Below, piece by piece: positions 30,721 to 37,646 of a DNA stretch of 63,039 nt. The stretch comes from a virus, in the IMG/VR virus record IMGVR_UViG_3300011116_000296, positions 1 through 63,039 of that record. One strand, written 5' to 3'. The position numbers were made by a program, and so were the translations under genes. Every line of letters starts with the position of its first letter. Positions within the stretch are counted from its first letter, which is position 1. The notes beneath the pieces were generated by a model that was given only the letters and a program-made list of their open reading frames with translations, searched no databases and was not told the DNA's origin.

Positions 30721-31250
30721 TTGTTCCAACGTTCCAGCCCAGTTGGAATCTTGGAATCGCTAATTGGAATCTTGGAATCTGAGTAAAAACAAAATTCCAA
30801 GTTGGAATTCCAGTATTTGTCTCTTATGTAAAGTTGTTCCAATTTGGAACCGCTAATTGGAATCTTGTAAGTCCTTGATTTTAAAGAAGAAAACACCACT
30901 TTTGACCTAAAAATTCCAAAATTCCAGTTTTCAAAAAGGACAAAGCTGGTTGGACGAATGATTTGTGAACGCTTGACTGCGTTAGCAAGTGCAACGCAAC
31001 GATTCTGCGCTAAATATTGTGTTTTTCTCATTTTGCCCGCCGTCCCTGCAAAACGCTGGAATCTTGGAATTTTGGAATAAATATAATTTTTTTTTTTTTT
31101 TACTACTACTACTACTCTACTCTTTATAGTCATTTCATAACCTTAGTATTACTTTTCCAGATTCCAATCGTCCCCAATTTGTTCCAAAAACCCGTTCCAG
31201 TTTCACCCCAAAAAGTCTAACTGTACATATCCAATTCCAATCCCTGTACA
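30721..31250. repeat. TTGGAATC/TTCCAA repeat array in the 858-bp non-coding region (origin or operator candidate)
   Basis: The non-coding stretch 30599-31456 holds four TTGGAATC units (30743, 30751, 30764, 30772). Perfect palindromes ATTCCAA-G-TTGGAAT (30794-30808) and GTTCCAA-T-TTGGAAC (30836-30850) follow, with CGCTAATTGGAATCTTG twice (30759, 30851). Many single ATTCCAA or TTGGAAT copies continue to about 31240. A T13 run and an ACT repeat lie at 31090-31120. Iterons next to an AT-rich segment are typical of replication origins. A repressor-binding array is the alternative. Confidence 0.6.
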
Positions 31251-31295
31251 CTACGCCCCAAGCCCCGCCCCCTAACAAAGTCACCCCACACCCCT

Positions 31296-31368
31296 ATGTT
31301 TATTAGTAAAGTTATGTTACAATTGAATCTGAGTCGGGGAATAACCAGCTGAAAACCTCCCTGCCTCA
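31296..31368 (+). promoter_or_regulatory. Early promoter P4 with +1 stem-loop
   Basis: TACAAT (31318-31323) within a ~45-bp block that recurs upstream of 32683 (P5). +1 is predicted at about T31330. TGAGTCGGGGA (31330-31340) pairs imperfectly with TCCCTGCCTCA (31358-31368). At 18 bp spacing the -35 position reads CTATGT, poor for sigma70. The dyad TTTCAC-N6-GTGAAA (31401-31418) and two tandem ATTCAGTTCAA units lie further down the leader. Confidence 0.6.
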
Positions 31369-31456
31369 ACCCATGCCAACCCCAAGACGATGACCAATCG
31401 TTTCACGGGTAGGTGAAATTCAGTTCAACATTCAGTTCAATTTAGTAGGAGTTATC

Positions 31457-31801
31457 ATGAAAGCTAAGTTCGTCCTCTCCCCTGCGGTTAACGCAAAAGT
31501 GCAACGCGAGATGCTCGCTCACCTGCCCCGCTCCATGCGCAAAGCATTGCGCATTACAACCCCAACGGCACAATCCGTTGCCAAATCGCCCATCGACACA
31601 GATGCAGTTGTGTCTGACTGGTTAGCGATTCACGACCCCCTGAACGACAGCGCATATCTCTGCACAAACACAGTCGACCCCGACATGGACATCCACTCAC
31701 ATATTGAGTTCGGTGACATCGACAACGAGTACGAGGGTCTATCAATAGTCAGCATGGGTAAAGATACTCGTCGCTGGCTCAAGGGCTACAACATCCTGTA
31801 A
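31457..31801 (+). CDS. Early protein, 114 aa, unknown
   Basis: MKAKFVLSPAVNAKVQREMLAHLPRSMRKAL is helical and basic. The second half is acidic (TVDPDMDIHSHIEFGDIDNEYEG) and ends GKDTRRWLKGYNIL. Ribosome site TAGGAGTTATC. First gene of the P4 unit. No family recognised. Confidence 0.75.
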   Translation: MKAKFVLSPAVNAKVQREMLAHLPRSMRKALRITTPTAQSVAKSPIDTDAVVSDWLAIHDPLNDSAYLCTNTVDPDMDIHSHIEFGDIDNEYEGLSIVSMGKDTRRWLKGYNIL

Positions 31802-31839
31802 GCAAATTACAGACAACAATTATTCCAAGGAGCAGCACC

Positions 31840-32142
31840 GTGAAAGTACGCACAAGATTAAAACTGCGGGCATACCGCAAAACTGGCGGGCCGATCAATA
31901 TCGGCAACCGTTGTAAGAGTTACGAGCAAGGATGCGTGGTCTGTGAAGCGTATCGCTTCTATGACGAGCGTGGCAGATTCCCAACATGGGAGGAAGTTAT
32001 GTTGTTTGCAGAACACACGCACGCCGAGATGGTTAAGCGCAAGAGCTACAACCTGATGGTTGACGAGATGGTGCGCCCTCTTATTGACCCCGAGATTCAG
32101 AACACGATGCTTAAACTAATTCTTCAGGAGGGTGTGAAATGA
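31840..32142 (+). CDS. Early protein, 100 aa (GTG start), unknown
   Basis: GTG 31840 with AAGGAG 8 nt upstream. KVRTRLKLRAYRKTGGPINIG, two Cys (GCVVCEAYRFYDERGRF), then TWEEVMLFAEHTHAEMVKRKSYN and a helical end. The CVVC pair plus a nearby Cys could bind metal. Coupled to the next ORF by ATGA. Function unknown. Confidence 0.75.
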   Translation: MKVRTRLKLRAYRKTGGPINIGNRCKSYEQGCVVCEAYRFYDERGRFPTWEEVMLFAEHTHAEMVKRKSYNLMVDEMVRPLIDPEIQNTMLKLILQEGVK

Positions 32143-32315
32143 CGGTCAAGTATTACCCGATGGTGTGGATTCTGTGGTGCAACGACAGGAATGAGAATGG
32201 CGTACACATTGTGCATTTGTTTGCTCACAAGATCGAAGCAGAGGCTTACATGCGTGCGTGTAAGGTAGAAGACGAGCATGGCATTTACTGGATACAAGAA
32301 AAGGAAGTTATATGA
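32139..32315 (+). CDS. Small early protein, 58 aa, unknown
   Basis: Frame from ATG 32139 (overlapping the previous stop, ATGA) to TGA 32315 (overlapping the next ATG): MTVKYYPMVWILWCNDRNE, VHIVHLFAHKIEAEAYMRA and HGIYWIQEKEVI. It reads as a compact beta-beta-alpha-beta protein. ATGA overlaps on both sides make the frame convincing. Confidence 0.72.
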   Translation: MTVKYYPMVWILWCNDRNENGVHIVHLFAHKIEAEAYMRACKVEDEHGIYWIQEKEVI

Positions 32316-32533
32316 CAGACCAAACCCAAGACCAACAGCAATGTTTTACGATCCATGTGCATGTAAAGGATGTGTATGGTAAGAGAGTTGCTTACCCCGT
32401 GTGCGACAAAGCGAAGATATTTGCCGCTATTGCAGGGACGACATCTCTGACTGAGACAACGCTCAAGTGCATACGCAAGCTCGGGTTCGACATACATGTT
32501 GTGCCCAATGAGCAACCGACACTGGGAGTGTGA
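32312..32533 (+). CDS. Small early protein, 73 aa, unknown
   Basis: MTDQTQDQQQCFTIHVHVKDVYG, AYPVCDKAKIFAAIAGTTSLTE and TLKCIRKLGFDIHVVPNEQP. Alternating strands and helices suggest a small alpha/beta fold. Last gene of the P4 unit; no terminator seen before P5. Confidence 0.72.
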   Translation: MTDQTQDQQQCFTIHVHVKDVYGKRVAYPVCDKAKIFAAIAGTTSLTETTLKCIRKLGFDIHVVPNEQPTLGV

Positions 32534-32550
32534 CTCAACAAAGTTAGGGT

Positions 32551-32616
32551 AATACCCTATGTTTATATGTAAAGTTATGGTACAATTGAATCTGTGTCGG
32601 GGAGTAACTCAACACA
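32551..32616 (+). promoter_or_regulatory. Early promoter P5 with +1 stem-loop
   Basis: CCCTATGTTTAT-GTAAAGTTATG-TACAATTGAATCTG matches P4 almost base for base, with TACAAT at 32581-32586. +1 is predicted at about T32593. TGTGT (32593-32597) pairs with ACACA (32612-32616), with an inner GAG/CTC. The dyad TTCA (32632-32635)/TGAA (32644-32647) lies in the leader before the ribosome site. Confidence 0.6.
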
Positions 32617-32682
32617 ATGATCGACTACCGATTCAGGGTATCGTGAAATCCAATTCAGTTTTTATTCAGTCAGGAGATAGTT

Positions 32683-32979
32683 ATGGGACAGTTCAAAGAC
32701 ATCGACACAATTCTGCGTCAGATCGCAGACGACGTAAATGTGCATCCCTCCATCCGCGAGGCATTGCGCAATTCAACCCAACCAAACCAACCAACCGCTG
32801 TACAACCATTCGCCAAAGTGTACTTACTTCTGTGTGACGGCGACGTCACCGATGTGTTCACCGACAAAGCAATGGCGATGTATGACATGCATACATGTAT
32901 CAAAGCAGACGAGGAAGAGGGTCTGAACCACGAGTGGCGCGTCATTGTTCGTCAACTCAACACCGACACCCTTCCATGA
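32683..32979 (+). CDS. Early protein, 98 aa, unknown
   Basis: MGQFKDIDTILRQIADDVNVHPSIREAL is helical. After a NQPTAVQP linker, FAKVYLLLCDGDVTDVFTDKAMAM and EEGLNHEWRVIVRQLNTDTLP look alpha/beta. The Shine-Dalgarno is AGGAGATAGTT. First gene of the P5 unit, coupled by ATGA to a zinc-finger ORF. Confidence 0.75.
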   Translation: MGQFKDIDTILRQIADDVNVHPSIREALRNSTQPNQPTAVQPFAKVYLLLCDGDVTDVFTDKAMAMYDMHTCIKADEEEGLNHEWRVIVRQLNTDTLP

Positions 32980-33179
32980 CACCTACATGTTCAGCATGTG
33001 GTGAATTGTTTTCTATTGCTCGCCATAGCATCGGCTATACATTGTGTATGCCATGTGGCGAGAGACAGGCACGGGGTGTTAATCACACCATCGTGCCGAT
33101 GCCCAAGTCCAACTACATCGTTGTGACTGATCGTTCTCTATTACTTAATCTCAACTCAAGCCACAAGGGAGGCCGTTAA
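32976..33179 (+). CDS. Small zinc-ribbon protein, 67 aa
   Basis: ATG 32976 overlaps the previous stop. CSACGELFSIARHSIGYTLCMPCGER gives two CxxC pairs about 16 residues apart, a single treble-clef or ribbon. The rest (TIVPMPKSNYIVVTDRSLLL) is unstructured. It may bind DNA or a protein partner such as RNA polymerase; unproven. Confidence 0.7.
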   Translation: MTPTCSACGELFSIARHSIGYTLCMPCGERQARGVNHTIVPMPKSNYIVVTDRSLLLNLNSSHKGGR

Positions 33180-33180
33180 C

Positions 33181-34089
33181 ATGAACTTTGAACTTCAACA
33201 ACCGAACCACATCATCTCACTCGCGACATCAGCACTTGTCGTATGCGTGGACGTGAACGTGTGGACAGCAACCAAACAGGATCGCGCTATCTCTAACGAG
33301 GTAACAACATCTAAGAAAGCCTCAGCCGATGCAGGTAAGTTCACCAAGAACTTACTCTCGGATTCACCCGACCACAAGGCGCTACTGAACTATCGGCAGA
33401 CCGTGTATAACTGGCTTCAGCGTTCCACGTACGACTGGGCGGGTTCGATGCGTCTGCTTCCAACGATCAACCTTGAAAAGTTCAAGAAGGAGTACGCCCA
33501 ACATGAGCGCGACTTTGAAGCTCTGCTCGAGAAGTTTATTACCGCATACCCGCAGATTGTCAGCGATGCGGCGTTCAAGCAAGGCGACATGTTTAATCGT
33601 TCAGAGTACCCTGAAGCGCAAGATGTTCGTAGCAAGTTCAAGATTCGCTTACATGTATCACAGGTTCCGACATCCGACTTTCGTTCATCCGTGAGCGAAG
33701 CATTGGCAGAAGATCTGAAGAATCATTACGAGCGTCAGACACAGGAGATTATTAACTCTGTGATGGACGATGCGTCAATGCGTCTTGTAGAGATTGCTTC
33801 ACGGTTGTCTAACGCATGTACCGAGGCAACACCCGACGAGGACGGCAAGGTTCGCCGTAAGAAGATCTACGACAGCACAGTCAGCCAAGCCAAGGAGATT
33901 TGCAAGACCATTGAGAACTTCAACTTGACAGGTAATAAAGCATTATCACAGGCAGTAGTTGACCTGAGCTTTGCGCTTGAGAACGTATCGACAGAGGATC
34001 TGCGTGAGAGTTCTTATGTGCGTAGCGTAGTCAAGGAAAACGTGGACGACATGTTGTCTAAATTTAAACCCATCAAAACTTATATGTAA
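33181..34089 (+). CDS. DUF3150-like protein of the MoxR/VWA module, 302 aa
   Basis: GGAGG 8 nt before the ATG. N-terminus LATSALVVCVDVNVWTATKQD, then TSKKASADAGKFTKNLL and a mostly helical body with LLEKFITAYPQIVSDAAFKQGDMFN (in parts), PEAQDVRSKFKIRLHVSQVP and a helical C-terminus. The pattern (VNVWT-TKQD, then K-L, then FKI) matches DUF3150-type phage proteins, known chiefly as neighbours of MoxR-type ATPases, as here. Likely partner or adaptor of the AAA+ ATPase; biochemical role unknown. Confidence 0.72.
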   Translation: MNFELQQPNHIISLATSALVVCVDVNVWTATKQDRAISNEVTTSKKASADAGKFTKNLLSDSPDHKALLNYRQTVYNWLQRSTYDWAGSMRLLPTINLEKFKKEYAQHERDFEALLEKFITAYPQIVSDAAFKQGDMFNRSEYPEAQDVRSKFKIRLHVSQVPTSDFRSSVSEALAEDLKNHYERQTQEIINSVMDDASMRLVEIASRLSNACTEATPDEDGKVRRKKIYDSTVSQAKEICKTIENFNLTGNKALSQAVVDLSFALENVSTEDLRESSYVRSVVKENVDDMLSKFKPIKTYM

Positions 34090-34099
34090 GGAGCTTTGT

Positions 34100-34285
34100 A
34101 TGACAGACCTAGAAATTGTGGCGTTGATCGGCTTTGCAGTCATGACATTCATGTACTACCGAGCACAGCGCCGTGCCGTGTACTTATCTTGCATGTTGGT
34201 AGCAGTAGGCTTGAAGGAAGCATATATCGAGGTAGATGAGACCGATAAGACTTTCAATGTCAAGCGTATCAAGCCGACCAAGTAA
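34100..34285 (+). CDS. Small single-TM protein, 61 aa
   Basis: N-terminal TM helix (LEIVALIGFAVMTFMYYRAQ), then RRAVYLSCMLVAVGLKEAYIEV and a charged end. AAGGAGC before the ATG. It sits between the DUF3150-like and ATPase genes, so the module may have a membrane-linked part. Confidence 0.7.
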   Translation: MTDLEIVALIGFAVMTFMYYRAQRRAVYLSCMLVAVGLKEAYIEVDETDKTFNVKRIKPTK

Positions 34286-34324
34286 TCATTCACCCATCCC
34301 TGAAACATTAATTAAGGAAACATT

Positions 34325-35395
34325 ATGTCCAAAATCAATTTCAACATGAGCGTGTCAATCGACGACTGCACAAACATCATCAAGACAATCGGTAATTCAA
34401 TTACTCCCATCATTGTCTCTGAGCCTGGTTGTGGTAAATCATCAATCCTGAAGATGCTTGAAGCAGATCTCGGTACAGACGACTACGACTATATCTACGT
34501 TGACTGCCCTGTCAAAGACATGATGGACGTTGCGGCATCCATCCCCAACCATGCAAGCAAGACTCTTGAGTATTACGTGTCGTCTCTCTTCAAGCTAGGC
34601 AACGGCAAGAAGAAGGTCATCATGCTCGACGAGTTCATGAAGTCTCCCAAGTTGTTGCAGATTATCTTTACCCGACTCATGCTCGAGCGTAGTGTTGGCG
34701 ACGAACCCCTGCCCGAGGGTAGCATCGTGTTTGGTACAAGTAACAACTCAAGCGACGGCGTAGGCGACAGCATGTTGGCACACGTTGGTAATCGTGTATG
34801 TATTCTTCCAATGGCTAAACCCAACGCAGAGCAGTGGAACGCATGGGCGACTAAGCACAAGGTTGCGCGTCCGATTCGTGCGTGGGTAGCGATGACACCC
34901 AAAGCCATGCGTAGCTATCTGGATAGCGATGAGAGCGACAACCCATATATCTTTAAACCATCATCGCCCGCCCGATCATTCGTGTCACCACGTTCATTGG
35001 CGAAAGCATCTCCCATTGTGGAAGCCAAGGACATCATCGGTGAACAAGCCATGATGGTCGCGTTGTCAGGCACGATTGGCGAAGCGGCGGCTAAGAGTAT
35101 GTCAGCGTTCATTGCACTCGAAGGCAAACTTATCTCTACGGCAGATGTCTTGAAATCAGCATCAACTATTAAAGTTCCTGAAGATGTATCAGCTCAGGTC
35201 ATGATGTTATTCGAGGCAGTCGATGTACTAGAAGTTCAGGATGACCTGAACAAGTATATGCAGTTCGTTGAGCGCATTCCATCGTCCGAAGTTCAGTCCG
35301 TGTTCTTCACCATGATTATGCGCGGTAAGCCCAAGTTGGCACGTTACAACCAAGCGATCAACAAGTGGGCGACAGATAACCACAAGTTGATGTGA
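34325..35395 (+). CDS. MoxR-type AAA+ ATPase, 356 aa
   Basis: Walker A SEPGCGKSS (32-40), Walker B VIMLDEFMKSP (97-107), sensor-1 segment FGTSNNSSDG (about 135-144) and a downstream VGNRVCILPMAKP. These are the marks of MoxR/CobS-like AAA+ proteins, which act as chaperones with VWA partners to insert metals or remodel complexes. The C-terminal ~150 residues are helical and divergent. The VWA-domain partner is encoded 98 nt later, with a 29-residue ORF between. Known fact: the MoxR-VWA pairing is a general rule. The target of this phage version is unknown. Confidence 0.88.
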   Translation: MSKINFNMSVSIDDCTNIIKTIGNSITPIIVSEPGCGKSSILKMLEADLGTDDYDYIYVDCPVKDMMDVAASIPNHASKTLEYYVSSLFKLGNGKKKVIMLDEFMKSPKLLQIIFTRLMLERSVGDEPLPEGSIVFGTSNNSSDGVGDSMLAHVGNRVCILPMAKPNAEQWNAWATKHKVARPIRAWVAMTPKAMRSYLDSDESDNPYIFKPSSPARSFVSPRSLAKASPIVEAKDIIGEQAMMVALSGTIGEAAAKSMSAFIALEGKLISTADVLKSASTIKVPEDVSAQVMMLFEAVDVLEVQDDLNKYMQFVERIPSSEVQSVFFTMIMRGKPKLARYNQAINKWATDNHKLM

Positions 35396-35403
35396 GGTGA
35401 GTA

Positions 35404-35493
35404 ATGCTTACGAGATGGGAAAAGTTTGAGCGAGTGGCGTTGCTGATGTCACTCATCGTTTTATTGTTAGACCTTTTTTACTGGAGACCATAA
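35404..35493 (+). CDS. Micropeptide with TM helix, 29 aa
   Basis: ATG 35404 to TAA 35493: MLTRWEKFERVALLMSLIVL, ending LLDLFYWRP. It has a GAGGTG ribosome site, and its TAA shares a base with the next ATG (TAATG). One hydrophobic helix. The exact fit between two coupled genes supports translation; function unknown. Confidence 0.5.
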   Translation: MLTRWEKFERVALLMSLIVLLLDLFYWRP

Positions 35494-36692
35494 TGTTGAC
35501 TGAAGAAGAACGCGTCAAGAAGGCGCACATTGCCATGATGAAACACCCTGAGACAGCTTTGTATTCAGGTGTGATGATGATGGGCAACACAGAGGTGATC
35601 GACGACGCGATCACTGCGTACACCGATGGTATCAACAAGAAATACGGCAGAGCGTTTCTCAAGGCCGTGTGCAAGACAGACCAAGAAGTAGCAGGCTTAG
35701 TGCTTCACGAGAATCTGCACATCGTATTGCGTCACATGCTCCACAACATTGACTTGTTCAGAGAAGATCGCAAACGCGCAAACATGGCGGCAGACTATGT
35801 AGTGAATGACATCATCATGAACATCAAGGACAAAAACCTTGTGAAGCTCCCCGATGGTGGATGCTATGACCCCAAGTACCACAACATGAACATGCGTGAG
35901 GTGTACAAGTTATTGGAGGGACAGTGCGGTGGTGGCGGAGGAAGTGGTGATTCAGGGGAGGGTGAACAGCAAGGTAACGGTGGTGGTGAGTATTCGTTCG
36001 ACGAGCACGACACCGAAGGCGATGGTCAGCCGATAACCCCTGAGAAAGCCAAGGAGGTAGAGGCGCGTATCGACAGAGCGTTGCGTGAAGGCGCGATGTT
36101 GGCAGGTCGTTTGGGCATTGATCTGCCACGAGCCATTACAGACATTCTCAATCCGAAGGTAGATTGGCGCGAGGTGTTACGCGAGTTTGTTTCTTCAGCA
36201 ACGAAGGGCAAGGACGAGTACACATGGCGCAAGTTCAACCGCAGAGTGTTGCCCAATGATTTGTATATCCCAACTGTGGAGAACGAGACTATCGGAGAGA
36301 TTGTCGTTGCTATTGATACATCAGGTTCGATTGGCGAGAAGGAACTTAATGAGTTCGCCTCAGAACTGGTCTCTATCTGTGAGGCTGTGTCGCCTGAAGC
36401 TGTGCGCGTTCTGTGGTGGGACACCAAGGTTCATGGTGAGCAACTGTTCAGAGACAACTACACAAACATTGGTTCGATGCTCAAGCCCTTGGGTGGCGGA
36501 GGAACTAAGGTTTCATGTGTGTCTGAATACATCAACAAGAAGAAAGTGAATGCTGAATGTGTATTGGTGTTCACCGATGGATTCTTGGAGAACGATGTGC
36601 AATGGCAGATCTCATCGCCGACATTGTGGTTGGTGACACAAAACGCGAGTTGGGTTCCCCCAACAGGTAAGAAAGTTATGGTGAAGGAATGA
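35493..36692 (+). CDS. Metallopeptidase-like/VWA protein (DUF2201/CobT type), 399 aa
   Basis: The N-terminal domain has VLHENLHIVLRHMLHN with His72-Glu73-xx-His76 (HExxH-type zinc site), then AADYVVNDIIM, the layout of DUF2201 putative metallopeptidases. A Gly/Gln/Glu-rich linker (about 140-175) leads to a C-terminal VWA-like domain. That domain has VVAIDTSGSIG (MIDAS Asp-x-Ser-x-Ser, about 275-279), GGGGTKVSCV and VLVFTDGFLEN. Partner of the MoxR ATPase. Together they resemble cobalamin-chelatase-like CobS/CobT machines, but with a protease-like head. Confidence 0.85.
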   Translation: MLTEEERVKKAHIAMMKHPETALYSGVMMMGNTEVIDDAITAYTDGINKKYGRAFLKAVCKTDQEVAGLVLHENLHIVLRHMLHNIDLFREDRKRANMAADYVVNDIIMNIKDKNLVKLPDGGCYDPKYHNMNMREVYKLLEGQCGGGGGSGDSGEGEQQGNGGGEYSFDEHDTEGDGQPITPEKAKEVEARIDRALREGAMLAGRLGIDLPRAITDILNPKVDWREVLREFVSSATKGKDEYTWRKFNRRVLPNDLYIPTVENETIGEIVVAIDTSGSIGEKELNEFASELVSICEAVSPEAVRVLWWDTKVHGEQLFRDNYTNIGSMLKPLGGGGTKVSCVSEYINKKKVNAECVLVFTDGFLENDVQWQISSPTLWLVTQNASWVPPTGKKVMVKE

Positions 36693-36694
36693 TC

Positions 36695-37636
36695 ATGTTT
36701 TACGACATCAACAAAATCAGTTACGAGTCCTTGGCTAACCAAGTCAAGAACAGCAAGCCCTATCGCAACTCAGGCAATGCCTACCCGCTCGGATACAGAG
36801 AGTATTCAGCTCGGCACTTCCGCGCAATGGATGATGGTTCATTCAGTATTTGGTATCTACACCGCGAGTACTCAGACAAGATTCAAGTAGGTGATGTAAC
36901 CGAAGGATGGTGGAGAGATAAGAAACCATTAGGCGTTGTGCGCCCCGACAATTCGTTTGAGTTCACTACTGAGAATGGATTGCATCAAGGCGAGAATACT
37001 CTCTTGTCTGAATTGCTTGGCGTGTACATACATCAAGTGAAAGACAAGGGCGGTGCAGTCATGTCGACTGGTGATGGTGAGTATCCGATCTTCACAGGAC
37101 TGCGGTTTGATATAGGAACGAAGAAGCCCCTGACTCAGTTCACAGTTGTTCAGCCTACCCTGAATCGCAAAAGATCAAACGAGCACATGAAGCAGTACAA
37201 AGAATTCTTAGATGTCTATCCGATGTTTATCAAGGCGATGAACGATAAGGCGGCGTTAGATGTCATCAGAGACTTGTACGATCAATACAACAAGTTTTAC
37301 GGCGCGGAGTTCAACGACAAGACATTGAAAGAGGTGGTCGATAAGAAACACTATGTAGATGCGGCGTTTATTATGTACCTACTTAAAACACATTGGGTGC
37401 GTAGTAATTTTTACTACCACTGGCGTGACGAGAATGCGGGTACGAGTGAACCAAGACTGCCACGCGAATGGCAGGATCAGGTACAAGGTACTGTGAGTAG
37501 GCACTTCCGTAGAACAATGCTTGCAGAAACTAAAGAAGCGTTTGACTGGATTGATCTACCCATTGGTAGATTGCCTAAGACAACATGGGAACACAAAATC
37601 GTTTCACCTACTGGTGAATTGTTTAGACAACTGTAA
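36695..37636 (+). CDS. Unknown protein of the MoxR/VWA module, 313 aa
   Basis: ATG 36695 (MFYDINKISYESLANQVKNS) has AAGGA 6 nt upstream. An in-frame ATG at 36689 overlapping the VWA stop is possible. Aromatic-rich: YREYSARHFRAMDDGSFSIWYL, GWWRDKKPLGVVRPDNSFEFT and HWVRSNFYYHWRDEN. I recognise no family or catalytic motif. Position suggests a substrate or effector of the ATPase module. Confidence 0.78.
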   Translation: MFYDINKISYESLANQVKNSKPYRNSGNAYPLGYREYSARHFRAMDDGSFSIWYLHREYSDKIQVGDVTEGWWRDKKPLGVVRPDNSFEFTTENGLHQGENTLLSELLGVYIHQVKDKGGAVMSTGDGEYPIFTGLRFDIGTKKPLTQFTVVQPTLNRKRSNEHMKQYKEFLDVYPMFIKAMNDKAALDVIRDLYDQYNKFYGAEFNDKTLKEVVDKKHYVDAAFIMYLLKTHWVRSNFYYHWRDENAGTSEPRLPREWQDQVQGTVSRHFRRTMLAETKEAFDWIDLPIGRLPKTTWEHKIVSPTGELFRQL

Positions 37637-37646
37637 GGAGAGAACC

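Noticed and set aside
30696-31133. 145-codon minus-strand open frame in the non-coding region
   Set aside because: It consists of translated TTGGAATC repeats and a poly-A/ACT microsatellite, has no ribosome site and points against the early genes.
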